64,000 nucleotides of DNA from Halomonas sp. (GTDB lineage: Bacteria > Pseudomonadota > Gammaproteobacteria > Pseudomonadales > Halomonadaceae): contig JAGYKP010000083.1 in the NCBI GenBank assembly GCA_018401555.1, positions 62,001-126,000 of the forward strand, written 5' to 3'. This document shows, piece after piece, positions 1 to 9,598 of the stretch (position 1 is its first letter; every line of letters starts with the position of its first letter). Below the pieces are notes generated by a model. It did not search any database and was not told where the DNA came from. It saw nothing but the letters and a program-made list of their open reading frames with translations. A program made the translations under genes and the position numbers.

Positions 1-989
1 GACTCGCGGCGCCTATACCCTGCTGGGCGAGGAGGAACGCAGCGCCGAGGCCCTGCTCCACGAGGTGGAGATCGCCCTGCACGAGACTCGCCTGCAGAAC
101 ATCAGTGAATTCTATCGCTACAACCGGGAGATGGATCGCCTCGCCCAGCAGCGCACCACCCTCACCCGTGACCTGCGCCGGGCCCTGGAGGATGACCAGT
201 TCGAGCTGCACTACCAGCCCAAGGTGGAGCTGGCGAGCGGCGCAGTGATCGGCTGCGAGGCACTGATCCGCTGGGTGCACCCGGAACGCGGCATGCTGCT
301 GCCCGGCCAGTTTATCCCGATCGCCGAACAGAGCCGGCTGATAGGCCCGATCGGCGACTGGGTGCTCATCCAGGCCTGCCGCCAGCTGCGCAAGTGGCGG
401 GACGCTGGCCTGGACCTGGTCCGAGTCTCGGTAAACGTCTCGGTGGACCAGTTCCGCCTGGGTGACTTCACCCGGCAAGGTGCGGGAGACCCTGGAGATC
501 CATGGCATCGACCCGGCAGCGCTGACCCTCGAGATCACCGAGAGTGTGTTCAGCGAGGAGTCCGCGACGCTGCTCCAACAGCTCAACGACCTGCATGCCC
601 TGGGGGTGCGGCTCTCCCTGGACGACTTCGGCACCGGTTATTCGTCGCTGCTCTATCTCCAGCAGTACCCCTTCGACGAGATCAAGATCGACATGGGCTT
701 CGTGAGGGGCATCCTCGACGAGCCCCTCAACCGCAATATCGTCTCCATGATCCTGGGCATCAGCCAGGTGCTGGGGGGCCGACACCGTGGCCGAGGGCGT
801 GGAAAATACCGCCGTGCGTGATGCTCTGCTCGAGCTGGGTTGCCGGAACGGCCAGGGGTACTACTACAGCATGCCGCTGGAGGAGGAGGACTTCCGCTGG
901 TTGCTGGAGCAGCTCCCGCCTGCCGCTGGCACTCTCCTCCAATGCGACGCCCTCACCGGGAAAGACATGACATGCTGCCCAACGACTGA
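1..989 (+). CDS. EAL-domain c-di-GMP phosphodiesterase, 3' part (frameshifted)
   Basis: The gene enters from the left edge. The first residues look like the tail of a GGDEF-type domain, followed from about base 180 by an EAL domain that hydrolyses cyclic di-GMP. The catalytic set is visible across three frames: CEALIRW, NVSVDQF, LEITES, LDDFGTGYSS, IKID, AEGVEN and GQGY, so an active enzyme is expected. Frame changes fall near 470 (an extra C in accCggc) and near 778 (a run of six G where five are expected). The exact stop is unclear: the last frame has no stop before kaiC, and the nearest stop in any frame before kaiC ends at 989. Being directly upstream of kaiC on the same strand suggests co-transcription. 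Confidence 0.8.
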
Positions 990-1014
990 GGCGCCCTTTC
1001 CGCCAGGAGCCACG

Positions 1015-2734
1015 ATGAACGACACCAACACCACAGCGGAACACGGACTCGTCAAGCGCTCCACCGGCATCCATGACCTGGATACGGTCACGCACGGGAC
1101 TGCCGGCCGGCGGCACGACCCTGGTGATCGGCGAGCCGGGATGCGGCAAGACCATCCTCGGCCTGCAGATACTGGCCAGTGCCCTGGCACGCGGGAAGGC
1201 GGTGTCTTCATGAGCTTTCGAGGAGTCCCGCGACCAGATCCTGGCCAATGCCGCTGCCTTCCACTGGGGGCGGCAACTGCGCGACTCCTCCCGCTGCGAG
1301 ATCATCGACGCCCAGACGATGAAGGGGGCCGAGTTCTCCGGCGCCTTCGACATCGAAGGCCTGCTCGCCGTGCTGGACCTGTGCGCCAGGCGCGTGGCAG
1401 GCAGCTGGACTCGTTCTCGACGGCATCGACCAGCTGCTGCGTCGCCAGTCGGACAGCCAGAGGGCCATCGACCAGATCGCCCAGCTCAATGACTGGTGCA
1501 TCGCGCGCGGCTACTCCCTGCTGTTGACCGCCAAGCATACGGCTGATGACCGCACCCAGCCGGACCATCTCGGCGGTATCGAGTTCATGCTCTCCACCAT
1601 CCTGGTGCTCTCCAGCACCCTGGTGGACAAGCGGCTCAACCGACGCTTCCGCATCGCCAAGTACCGGGGCACTCGCCACAACCCCGATGAGCTTGCCATG
1701 CTGATCGATGACGCCGGCATCCATCTCCCCTATGCCGCCCCCTTCTTGGCCGAGGCGGTGCCGGCGGCCGGCGAACGCCCTCAGTACCGGTATCGAACGC
1801 CTCGACAGGATCCTCGACGGCGGGGTCTATCGTGGCTCGATCACGCTGATCTCCGGCCAACCCGGCACATCCAAGACCACCCTGGGAGCGGCCTTCGTCG
1901 CGGCCGCCGCCGGTCGCGGCGAGCGGGCGCTACTGGTCAGATTTCGACGAGTTCGCCCGCCAGATCGTGCGCAATGTCGCCACCCTCGGCATCGACCTGC
2001 AAACGCCCATCGACAGCGGCCATCTCAAGGTTGTCGCCCGGGCGAGCTGGGCCACCCTGGTGGAGGAGCACTACATGGCCCTGCTCAACCTGCTGGATGA
2101 TTTCCAGCCGGACTGCCTGGTCATCGACCCCGTCTCGGCGCTGCTCAAGGCATCTGGCGCCGAGAGCGCCTTCCTCGCCATGGAGCGCCTGCTGGCCGTG
2201 ACGCGCACCCGGGGCATCACCACCATGCTTACCTCGCTCTCCGAGGCCGATGACCCCTTCGGCGAGTCGTCCCTCAGCCATGCCTCGACCCTCGCGGATA
2301 CCTGGATCGTGTTGCGCTACCAGATCAACGGCGGCGAACGCAATCGTTCGCTGTCGGTGGTCAAGTCGCGGGGAACGGGGCACTCCAACCAGGTCCGCGA
2401 GATGCTCCTGACCAGCGAGGGCGTCGAGCTTGCCGACGTCTACCCCTTCGGCAGCGATGTCCTGATGGGCACGGCACGCCTCCAGAAGGAGAGCGAGGAA
2501 GCCGCCCTGCGCCAACGCCAGGTCAAGGAGCGCCTGCACCGGCAAAGGCGACTGGAACGGGACATCGCCAAGACCCGCACGCTGATCCAGGAGGCACACG
2601 AGGAGCTCGAACGGCTGCAGGAGGAACGGGTGGCCGAGCACCACGACCAGACGGAAGTCGATGATGAGGCGAGCCGCCACGAGCGCAGCATCCTGCGACG
2701 CCGGAACCCCGATCAGGGAGGGCTCGACCAGTGA
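1015..2734 (+). CDS. kaiC: KaiC-like dual RecA-domain ATPase (frameshifted)
   Basis: A KaiC/RAD55-family ATPase of about 570 residues with two RecA-like domains. Walker A motifs are GEPGCGKT in domain 1 (about residue 40) and GQPGTSKTT in domain 2 (about residue 280). The domain 1 catalytic Glu pair is in FMSFEE. Domain 2 has SHASTLADT near residue 420, matching the phosphorylated Ser-Thr pair of cyanobacterial KaiC. The C-terminus is a charged, probably coiled-coil tail of about 80 residues. ATG 1015 follows AGGAG. Indels lie near 1090, 1215, 1408, 1765 and 1938. It overlaps kaiB by four bases (GTGA). Without KaiA it is probably a stress or output timer rather than a full clock; that role is inference. 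Confidence 0.85.
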
Positions 2735-3037
2735 ACCGCCCGCCAGCCGACGATAGCCAGCAGCACGCCCCACGCTTATCCTCTTCGTGACCGGCGAGGC
2801 ACCCCGCTCGTGCCGTGCCCGACGCAACCTGGCGGCAGCCCTCTGACGACAGCGGCCCCGGCATCGAGCCGGCAGAGGAGGTCGACCTGCTGCGGGAACC
2901 GCAACAGGCCATCCACTTCGGCATCTTCGCCACCCCGGCCCTGATGCATATCGATGGGTCGGGTAACCGCCGGAGTGCTGTATGGAGGACCCTAGCCGAT
3001 GAGACACCGCCTGAAGGACTTCCTCTCGGCACTCTGA
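2731..3037 (+). CDS. kaiB: KaiB-like thioredoxin-fold protein (frameshifted)
   Basis: The product is read by joining frames. A short N-terminus leads into LILFVTGEAPRSCRARRNLAAAL, which matches the KaiB signature (LFVTG, P-S-A-NL). It is followed by VDLLREPQQAIHFGIFATPAL, the second conserved KaiB block, and ends RLKDFLSAL. The GTG start overlaps the kaiC stop and follows GGGAGG. Indels are needed near 2780, 2840 and 2995. KaiB binds the KaiC ring and alters its phosphorylation or ATPase cycle. The length of about 100 residues is normal for the family. No single open frame covers it, so automated annotation would probably miss it. Confidence 0.75.
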
Positions 3038-3045
3038 CTCAGCGA

Positions 3046-3075
3046 TGTCGCCAGGCTCGTATTAGCCTGGCGACA
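3046..3075 (+). terminator. Hairpin after kaiB
   Basis: A perfect 12-bp stem (TGTCGCCAGGCT / AGCCTGGCGACA) with a six-base loop lies nine bases after the kaiB stop and between convergent genes. There is no clear T-run, so it may act in both directions or need Rho. Confidence 0.6.
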
Positions 3076-3094
3076 CCGCCCTGGCCGATCAGGG

Positions 3095-3845
3095 TCAGGA
3101 CTTGCCGGCGGTAAAGCCGCCGTCGACCATCAGGGTAGTGCCGGTGACGAAGCTGGCCTCGTCGCTGGCCAGGAACAGGAAGCCGTTGGCGATCTCCTCG
3201 GGGCGGCCCAGCCGGGCCATCGGATGCAGGGAGATCAGCTGCTGCAGCAGCTCGTCGTCCAGGGCCTGAAGCAGCGGCGTATCGATGTAGCCCGGCCCGA
3301 TGGCGTTGACCCGAACCCCCTTGGGTGCCGCCTCGATGCCCAGGGTGCGGGTCATGTTGACCACCCCGCCCTTGGCCGCGGTGTAGGCGGCGGTCTGGGA
3401 CTGGCCCATCATGCCGAGGATGGAGGCGCAGTTGACGATGCTGCCGCTGCCCTGGCGATACATCACCCGCAGCGCCGCGCGCGCCACGCGAAAGACCCCG
3501 TTGAGGTTGATGTCGATGATGCGCAGGTATTCGTCGTCGCTCACCTCGTCGGAGGGTCACGCCGCCGATACCGGCGTTGTTGAACACCGCATCCACGCTG
3601 CCCAGCTCGGCGACGGTCTCCGCGAACAGGCGGTCGACCTGGGCGGTATCGGTGACGTCGCATGCCTTGAACAGGCAGCGGCCGGCATGCCCGGCATCCA
3701 GCTCCGCCGCCCGGGCCGCACCCTCGCCACCCTCGAGGTCGGCGATCACCGCGTTGGCCCCCTCCTCCAGGCAACGCTCCACGCTGGCCAGGCCGATACC
3801 GCTGGCGCCGCCGGTGACGATGACATTCTTGCCCTTCATTCGCAT
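3095..3845 (-). CDS. SDR-family NAD(P) oxidoreductase (frameshifted)
   Basis: A classical short-chain dehydrogenase of about 250 residues. It has the cofactor motif TGGASGIG near residue 12, NNAG, the catalytic Ser in NCASILG and the catalytic YTAAK, and ends VDGGFTAGKS as is usual in FabG-like enzymes. ATG 3845 follows GGGAG with an eight-base gap. One indel near 3555 splits it after NNAGIGGVT. The substrate cannot be told from the sequence. It is convergent with kaiB and transcribed away from umuDC. Confidence 0.85.
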
Positions 3846-3957
3846 GAGCTCTGCTCCCTGTGATGACTTCCTCACGACGCACGACCGCGCCGCGGTGTCA
3901 CCAGTGTAGTCGAGCCGGGGGTCGCCCCGCCCTGTTCTCGCACGGCACTGCGGCCAA

Positions 3958-5238
3958 TTAACGCCCTGTCTTGACGCGCATCAACTCATCCCAGCAGGTG
4001 GTGTAGCGCGGCGTGCGTCGCTCGCAGCGCAGCTTCCAGGCATTGTCGCGCTGCGGCAGGCCGAAGCGCACCGTGTCACGCCCCATCTCGCGATTGAGCC
4101 GGTCCAGGGTCGCCATCAGCCGCTGGCTGCGCGCGCGGCGCACATCGTCCTCGGGTGTCTCGAGCAGCGAGGCCTGACGCCGCTCGACGTCCACCAGGTC
4201 GAGCAGCATCACGCCGCACTTCTGGTAGCGGTAGCCCTCCAGGAAGATGGCCGCCAGGGCACGGCTCGCCGCGGCCAGCAGCTCGCGGCTGTCGGCGCTG
4301 GGTGACGGCAGCGCCACCGCCGCGGCGTTGCGGTACTGGGGCTCGCCGGCCAGGAAGGGGTTGGTGCGCACGAACACCTGGACCGCCTGGGCCAGGCTGC
4401 CCTGACGGCGCAGCTTCTCGCCGGCCCGGGCGCAGTGCTGGCGCATGGCTGCCTCCAGCTCGTGGCGCTCGCTGGTGAGCCGCCCGAAGGAGCGCGACAC
4501 CAGCAGCCGCCGGCGTGGCTCGCTCATGTCATCGAGGGCGATGGCCGGCCGCCCACGCAGCTCCCAGACCATGCGCTCCATCACCACCGAGAAGCGGCTG
4601 CGCACCCAGCGTGGATCGGCTTCGCGCAGCTGCCAGGCGTTCTCGATGCCCATCAGCGCCAGCCGCTCGGCGCTGCGTCGCGCCACGCCCCACAGGTCAT
4701 CCACCGGGCAGGCCTCGAGCACCCGGCGCGTGGCCTCACCTTCGGCGTCCAGGCGACAGACACCCTCGAAGGCCGGTTCGCGCTTGGCCAGCCGGTTGGC
4801 CAGCTTGGCCAGGGTCCGGGTGGGTGCCAGCCCCACGCCCACGGGGATGCCGGTCCAGCGGCCCACGGTGTCGCGCAGCTCGCGGCAGCGCGGCTCGAGC
4901 TCGCCATCGGGGAAGCCGGAGAAGCCCACGAAGCTCTCGTCGATGGAGTAGGGCTCCACGTCGGGGGAGAACTCGCCCAGCACCTGGTTGACCCGCCGCG
5001 ACATGTCGCCGTAGAGCGCGTAGTTGCTGGAGAGCAGTACCGCCTGGCGGCGCACCGCCGGCGGCAACAGGTGCAGCGGCGCGCCCATGGCCACGCCCAG
5101 CGCCTTGAGCTCGTGGGAGCGCGCCACCACGCAGCCGTCGTTGTTGGAGAGCACGCCCACCGCTCGCCCCTCCAGGCGCGGGTCGAAGACCCGCTCGCAG
5201 CTGACGTAGAAGCTGTTGCCGTCGACCAGGGCGATCAC
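3958..5238 (-). CDS. umuC: DNA polymerase V catalytic subunit UmuC
   Basis: A Y-family translesion polymerase of 426 residues, close to the 422 of E. coli UmuC. It starts [19 protein letters not shown] (first catalytic Asp), has [10 protein letters not shown] (the SIDE catalytic motif) near residue 100, and ends with the UmuC-type [11 protein letters not shown]. The GTG start at 5238 overlaps the umuD stop by four bases, implying translational coupling. The frame runs further upstream, but that part is out-of-frame umuD. Intact, and expected to be SOS-induced from the LexA site upstream of umuD. Confidence 0.95.
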   Translation of the reverse strand: MIALVDGNSFYVSCERVFDPRLEGRAVGVLSNNDGCVVARSHELKALGVAMGAPLHLLPPAVRRQAVLLSSNYALYGDMSRRVNQVLGEFSPDVEPYSIDESFVGFSGFPDGELEPRCRELRDTVGRWTGIPVGVGLAPTRTLAKLANRLAKREPAFEGVCRLDAEGEATRRVLEACPVDDLWGVARRSAERLALMGIENAWQLREADPRWVRSRFSVVMERMVWELRGRPAIALDDMSEPRRRLLVSRSFGRLTSERHELEAAMRQHCARAGEKLRRQGSLAQAVQVFVRTNPFLAGEPQYRNAAAVALPSPSADSRELLAAASRALAAIFLEGYRYQKCGVMLLDLVDVERRQASLLETPEDDVRRARSQRLMATLDRLNREMGRDTVRFGLPQRDNAWKLRCERRTPRYTTCWDELMRVKTGR

Positions 5239-5697
5239 CGCTCGCCCCCCGGCAGAGCGTGGAGCACATGGGTGACCACGCCCCACACGTGGCACTCCCG
5301 GCCCGCCAGGGGGATCGGCGCGAAGCGCGGGTTGCTGGCCACCAGCCACACCTCGCCGCCGCGCCGCGCCAGGCGCTTGACGGTGGGTTCCCCCTCCAGG
5401 GCGATCACCACCACCCGGCCGGGCAGCGGCTCCAGGCTGCGGTCCACCACCAGCAGGTCGCCGTCATGGATGCCGTCGCCGAGCATGGAGTCGCCCTCGG
5501 CGCGCACGAAATAGGTGGCCGCCGGGCGCTTCACCACATGCTCGTGGAGGTTGATCTCCGCCTCGAGGTGATCGTCGGCGGGGCTGGGAAACCCGCCCGC
5601 ACCCGGCAGCCCATCAGCGGCAGGCCCGAGTGCACCGCTCCGGGAGCGGCGCGGCCGATCACCCGAGCCCAGCCCGAGTCGAATCCGTCAATGCCAT
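5235..5697 (-). CDS. umuD: UmuD-like S24 self-cleaving polymerase V subunit (frameshifted)
   Basis: A LexA/UmuD-family protein of about 153 residues. The cleavage site is CRVRAG-F (Ala-Gly). The catalytic Ser is in AEGDSM and the Lys in [12 protein letters not shown] 5697 is preceded by AGGAGGGGAG. Two indels are inferred: one near 5658, since the ATG frame meets an early stop, and one near 5590, where AGCCCC appears as one C too few before the coding resumes at [12 protein letters not shown]. RecA-stimulated cleavage would yield UmuD' for polymerase V. Confidence 0.88.
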
Positions 5698-5716
5698 AAC
5701 TCCCCTCCTGCATTAA

Positions 5717-5732
5717 CTGTATATAATAACAG
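5717..5732 (-). promoter_or_regulatory. LexA (SOS) box upstream of umuD
   Basis: CTGTATATAATAACAG is a perfect CTGT-N8-ACAG LexA operator, 20 bases upstream of the umuD start. The AT-rich core probably overlaps the promoter, so LexA binding would block transcription of umuDC. Confidence 0.92.
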
Positions 5733-5780
5733 TATTCAGCAGTCGAGGAGTTCTGGCAACCCGTCGGCACGCCAGAAACG

Positions 5781-5808
5781 CAGCGGGCCACCCGAAGGCG
5801 GCCCGCTG
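5781..5808 (-). terminator. Hairpin downstream of the Gln-rich exported protein gene
   Basis: A 9-bp stem (CAGCGGGCC / GGCCCGCTG) lies between the stop of the 5840-6322 gene and umuD. Without an obvious T-run its role as a terminator is probable rather than certain. Confidence 0.5.
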
Positions 5809-5839
5809 CTCATGAGCATCGGCGCAGGGTTGCGCTGTA

Positions 5840-6322
5840 TCAGCCGCGTCCCCCACCGCCGCCCTGGTTCATCATCCGGCCACCGCCGCCCTGGCCACCC
5901 TGACCACGCGGACTGCGCTGCTGCTGGAGGATCTGCTGGCGCATCTGCTGACGATGCTCCTGGCGGATGCGTTGGCGCTCGGCATCGGAGCCAGCACCCT
6001 GCATGCGCTGGTGATAGTCGCGACGCTGCTGCTGGTTCATCATCGGAAAGCCGTAGATGCCATCCGGGTCGAAGCCGCGCTCCTCGGCGCGCTGGCGCAT
6101 GAAGCGCTGGTGCTCGGCCTGGATGCGCTGACGCTCCTCCAAGGTGCGGGCCTCGCGGATCTGCTGCTGGAACTGGTCGCGTTCCTGCTGGTTTAGCATC
6201 GGACCGCCATAGAGCCGCTCCTCGTCGGCGACATTCTGGGCCTGGGCGAGGCCGATCGACAGGCCCAGCAGGGCAACGGGAAGCAGCTTCAGGGAGTGCC
6301 TGATGAAGCGTGGGGTAGCCAT
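5840..6322 (-). CDS. Exported Gln/Arg-rich protein with two internal repeats
   Basis: About 160 residues. An N-terminal signal peptide (LLPVALLGLSIGLAQAQ) is followed by two imperfect copies of a module beginning YGGPMLNQQER and YGFPMMNQQQR, each running into a Gln/Arg/Glu-rich predicted helix (RQRIQAEHQRFMRQ, RQRIRQEHRQQMRQ). The tail is Gly-rich (GGQGGGGRMMNQGGGGG). ATG 6322 is preferred because AAGGA lies nine bases upstream. I do not recognise a characterised family. The helices recall periplasmic stress proteins, but no motif supports a specific role. Confidence 0.7.
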   Translation of the reverse strand: MATPRFIRHSLKLLPVALLGLSIGLAQAQNVADEERLYGGPMLNQQERDQFQQQIREARTLEERQRIQAEHQRFMRQRAEERGFDPDGIYGFPMMNQQQRRDYHQRMQGAGSDAERQRIRQEHRQQMRQQILQQQRSPRGQGGQGGGGRMMNQGGGGGRG

Positions 6323-6434
6323 GGTCATCGCGTCCTTCAAGAGTGTGTGCCTCTCTTGCTATAGGACGGGAATGCCGACCTGGCCAGCGCCACGCCTCCC
6401 CGACACGCAGGGATTCCCATAACCTTGTCCCATA

Positions 6435-9400
6435 TCAAGCGATACGCGACAGCGGCAACTGCTCAAGCGGCAGGGGGCGGCTGAACAGGTAACCCTGGAA
6501 GGCATGGCAGTCGTGGGCGATCAGCCAGTCGCGCTGGGCCTCGGTCTCGACCCCCTCGGCGATCACCTCCAGCTCCAGGCTACGTGCCAGGGCGATGATG
6601 CTGGCCACGATGGCCGCCGAAGCCTCGTCGACGAGCAGGTCGCGCACGAAGCTCTGGTCGATCTTGAGCTGGTCCAGCGGCAGGCGTTTTATATAGGAGA
6701 GCGAGGAGTAGCCGGTACCGAAGTCATCCAGCGAGAAACGCACGCCTCGCTCACGTAGGCGCAGCATCTTGGCCCGCGCCTCGTCGCGCTCCTCCAGGAA
6801 CAGGCTCTCGGTGACCTCCAGCTTGAGGCGTTCGGCCGGCGCCCGGGTGGCGTCGAGAATCGCCACCACCCGCTCGACGAAGTCCACCTCGCGGAACTGC
6901 CGCGGGCTCACGTTCACCGCCAGCGTCAGGTGCCGCCTGGCGGGGTCGGCGGCCCAGGCGGCCAGCTGCCGGCAGGCGCTCTCCAGCACCCAGGCGCCGA
7001 TGGCCACGATCAGGCGGTTCTCCTCGGCCAGGGGGATGAACTCCCCCGGCGATACATTCCCCGTTGGGGGTGCTGCCAGCGCAGCAGGGCCTCGACCCCG
7101 CGGATCTCGCCCGAGTCCGTGACCTGCGGCTGATAGTGTAGGTGGAACTCCTCCCGCGGCAGCGCCTGACGCAGGTCGGCCTCGAGGCGAGCGCGGGCCT
7201 GCAGGCGCACCTGCATCTCGGGGTCGAAGAAGCTCAGGGTGTTGCGCCCCGCCCCCTTGGCCTGGAACAGCGCCATGTCGGCCTGCTGGAGCACCTCGTC
7301 AAGGCTCGTCTCGTGATCGCGGAACAGGGTGATGCCCAGGCTGCCGGTCACCATCAGGCGTTCACCGCCCAGCAGCACGGGGGCCTGCAGGGCCGACAGC
7401 AGCTTGTGCGCCACCCGCTCGGCGATCACCGCGACCTCCTCCGGGCGCTCGCCGAGGTCGTGGAGCAGCAGCGCGAACTCGTCACCGCCCAGGCGGGCCA
7501 GGGTATCGGTGTCGCGGATCACCGCCCCCAGCCGCCTGGCCACGGAACGCAGCAGCTGGTCCCCGCTGTGGTGGCCCAGGGTGTCATTCACCTGCTTGAA
7601 GTTGTCGAGGTCCAGGAACATCAGCGCACCGAAGCGACCGTTGCGGTAGCTGTCACGCAGCACCCCCTCCAAGCGGTCCATGAGTAGGCGGCGGTTGGGC
7701 AGCCCGGTCAGGGAGTCGAAGAAGGCCAGCTGGTGGATCTCCTGCTCGGCCGCCTTGCGCTCGGTGAGGTCGCTGAAGGTGGCCACGTAGTGGGTCAGCT
7801 CGCCCTCGCCATTGCGCACCGCACTGATGGTCAGCCACTCGGGGTACACCTCGCCGTTGCGCCGACGGTTCCAGATCTCGCCCTGCCAGCTGCCGTGGCG
7901 CGACACGCTGTCCCACAGCCCCGCATAGAAGGCATCGTCGTGCAGCCCGGAGCTGAGCAGCCGCGGATTCCTGCCCAGCACCTCCTCCTCGGCGTAGCCG
8001 GTGATGCGGGTAAAGGTGTCGTTGACACGCAGGATGATGCCCTCCGCATCGGTGATCAGCATCCCCAGGTGCGTCTCGAAGGCGGTGGCGGCGATGCGTA
8101 ATTGGGCCTCGGTGGCGCGCTCCTCGGAGATGTCGCGCACCACCGCCAGGGCTCCGCCGGCATCCGGGCCGCGGGTGCCCAGGGCGCTCAGCACCGAGCG
8201 AAAGTGGCGCCACTCGCCGCCGATCTCCAGCCGGTAGTCGTACTCCACCGGCCCACCGCCGTCACGCAGCTCCGCGAAGGCCGCGGCAAGCTGTTCGGCG
8301 AGATCCGCGGGCAGCGCCTCGCGATAGTGCCACCCGATGAGGTCACGTGAGTCGAGCAGCAGCTCGCCGGGGTCGGGGGCATGCACGAAGACGAAGCGTC
8401 CCGTCTCGTCGAACACGAAGATCATGTCCTGGATCGAGCCCACCAGGGCCTGGAGCCGCGCCTCGCGAGATTGGCTCTCGCGGCGCGCCTGCTCCCTCTC
8501 GGCGACGCGCTGGCGCACCTCGGCCTCCAGCCGCAGCCGGTTGAGATAGTGCCGCAGCACCAGGCCGCCGAGGCCGATCACCGTAGCGGCGATCGCCAGG
8601 CGCAGCCAGAGCCTGTGCATCCAGCCCGTCAGCACCGACGACACCTCCTCGCCGATCACCGCCACGAAGGGCAGCTCGCCGACACGACGCATGGTGTAGT
8701 AGCGCTCCTCGCCATCCAGGGGCGAGCCGGTACGAAAGCTGTCCCGCTGCTGCCCGCTGTCGATGAAGGCGCGCGTCAAGGGCTCACGGATCGGCCGGCC
8801 CAGCATGTCCGGAGGGGCGCCCGCGGCAGAAGACGGGGCGCCGGGCGATCAGCTGCATCTGGGTATCGATGATAGCGGTGCTCTGCCCCGCCGCCAGGCT
8901 CAGGCGATCCAGGGCATGGGAAAGGAAGAAAGCTCGAGCTCGGCGCTGACGATGCCCCCTCCGGCCAGGCGCTGGGCATGCACCACCCGAAATTCCTCGA
9001 CGAAGTGCGACCAGAACAGCGGCGTGACGATGCGTTCGCCCGCCGACGCCTGCAGCAGGTCACGGTGATAGGGCAGTCCGCCCAGGGCATAGCCCGGCGG
9101 ATAGGTGTCGCTGGACGAGGCCATGACCCGCCCCTGGCTATCCAGCACGCTGATCTTGTCGAGGAAGGGCAGTTCGTCGCCCAGCGCGGCCAACCAGTCA
9201 CCCAACTCGCCCGGGGCTTCGTTGCCCTCGATCCGCGCCGCCACACTGGCCAGCAGCGCCTCGCTGGCGGCGAAGGTGCTGGCTACCCACTCGGCCACCA
9301 GGTCGGCCCGGGCCACGGTGCGCTCCTCCGCGATCCGGGTATCGCGACGATACTGGTCGAACATCAGACTAGCGATCACCACCAGCAACAGCAGCACGCC

Positions 9401-9487
9401 ACCCACATAGACGGCGATGGCACGGCGCCTGTCGCGATGGATATCGAGTTCAGCATCGGGTAGCGCAAGGTCCGGAGAGTGCGGCAT
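6435..9487 (-). CDS. Membrane sensor PAS-PAS-GGDEF-EAL protein (frameshifted)
   Basis: About 1017 residues. A membrane segment (about residues 23-43) precedes an extracytoplasmic sensor domain, and a second membrane segment lies near 290-310. Two PAS domains follow, then a GGDEF domain with intact GGDEF (about 668) and an upstream RDTD matching the RxxD inhibitory site. The EAL domain has EALLRW, NVSPRQF, LEVTES, DDFGTGYSS, KIDQSF and AEGVET. Both c-di-GMP synthesis and hydrolysis look possible. Indels are near 8850 and 7050. The start is uncertain: GTG 9538 or ATG 9487. Confidence 0.88.
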
Positions 9488-9598
9488 GCTGATGGCGATC
9501 CCTGCTGGGTAGGTGGGTCCTGCCGGTAGTGTAAACACTTATGCAGGGTTGTGCCGGTGGAAGCACCGTTGACCGTCGCCAGTCGGAGAAACCCGCCC

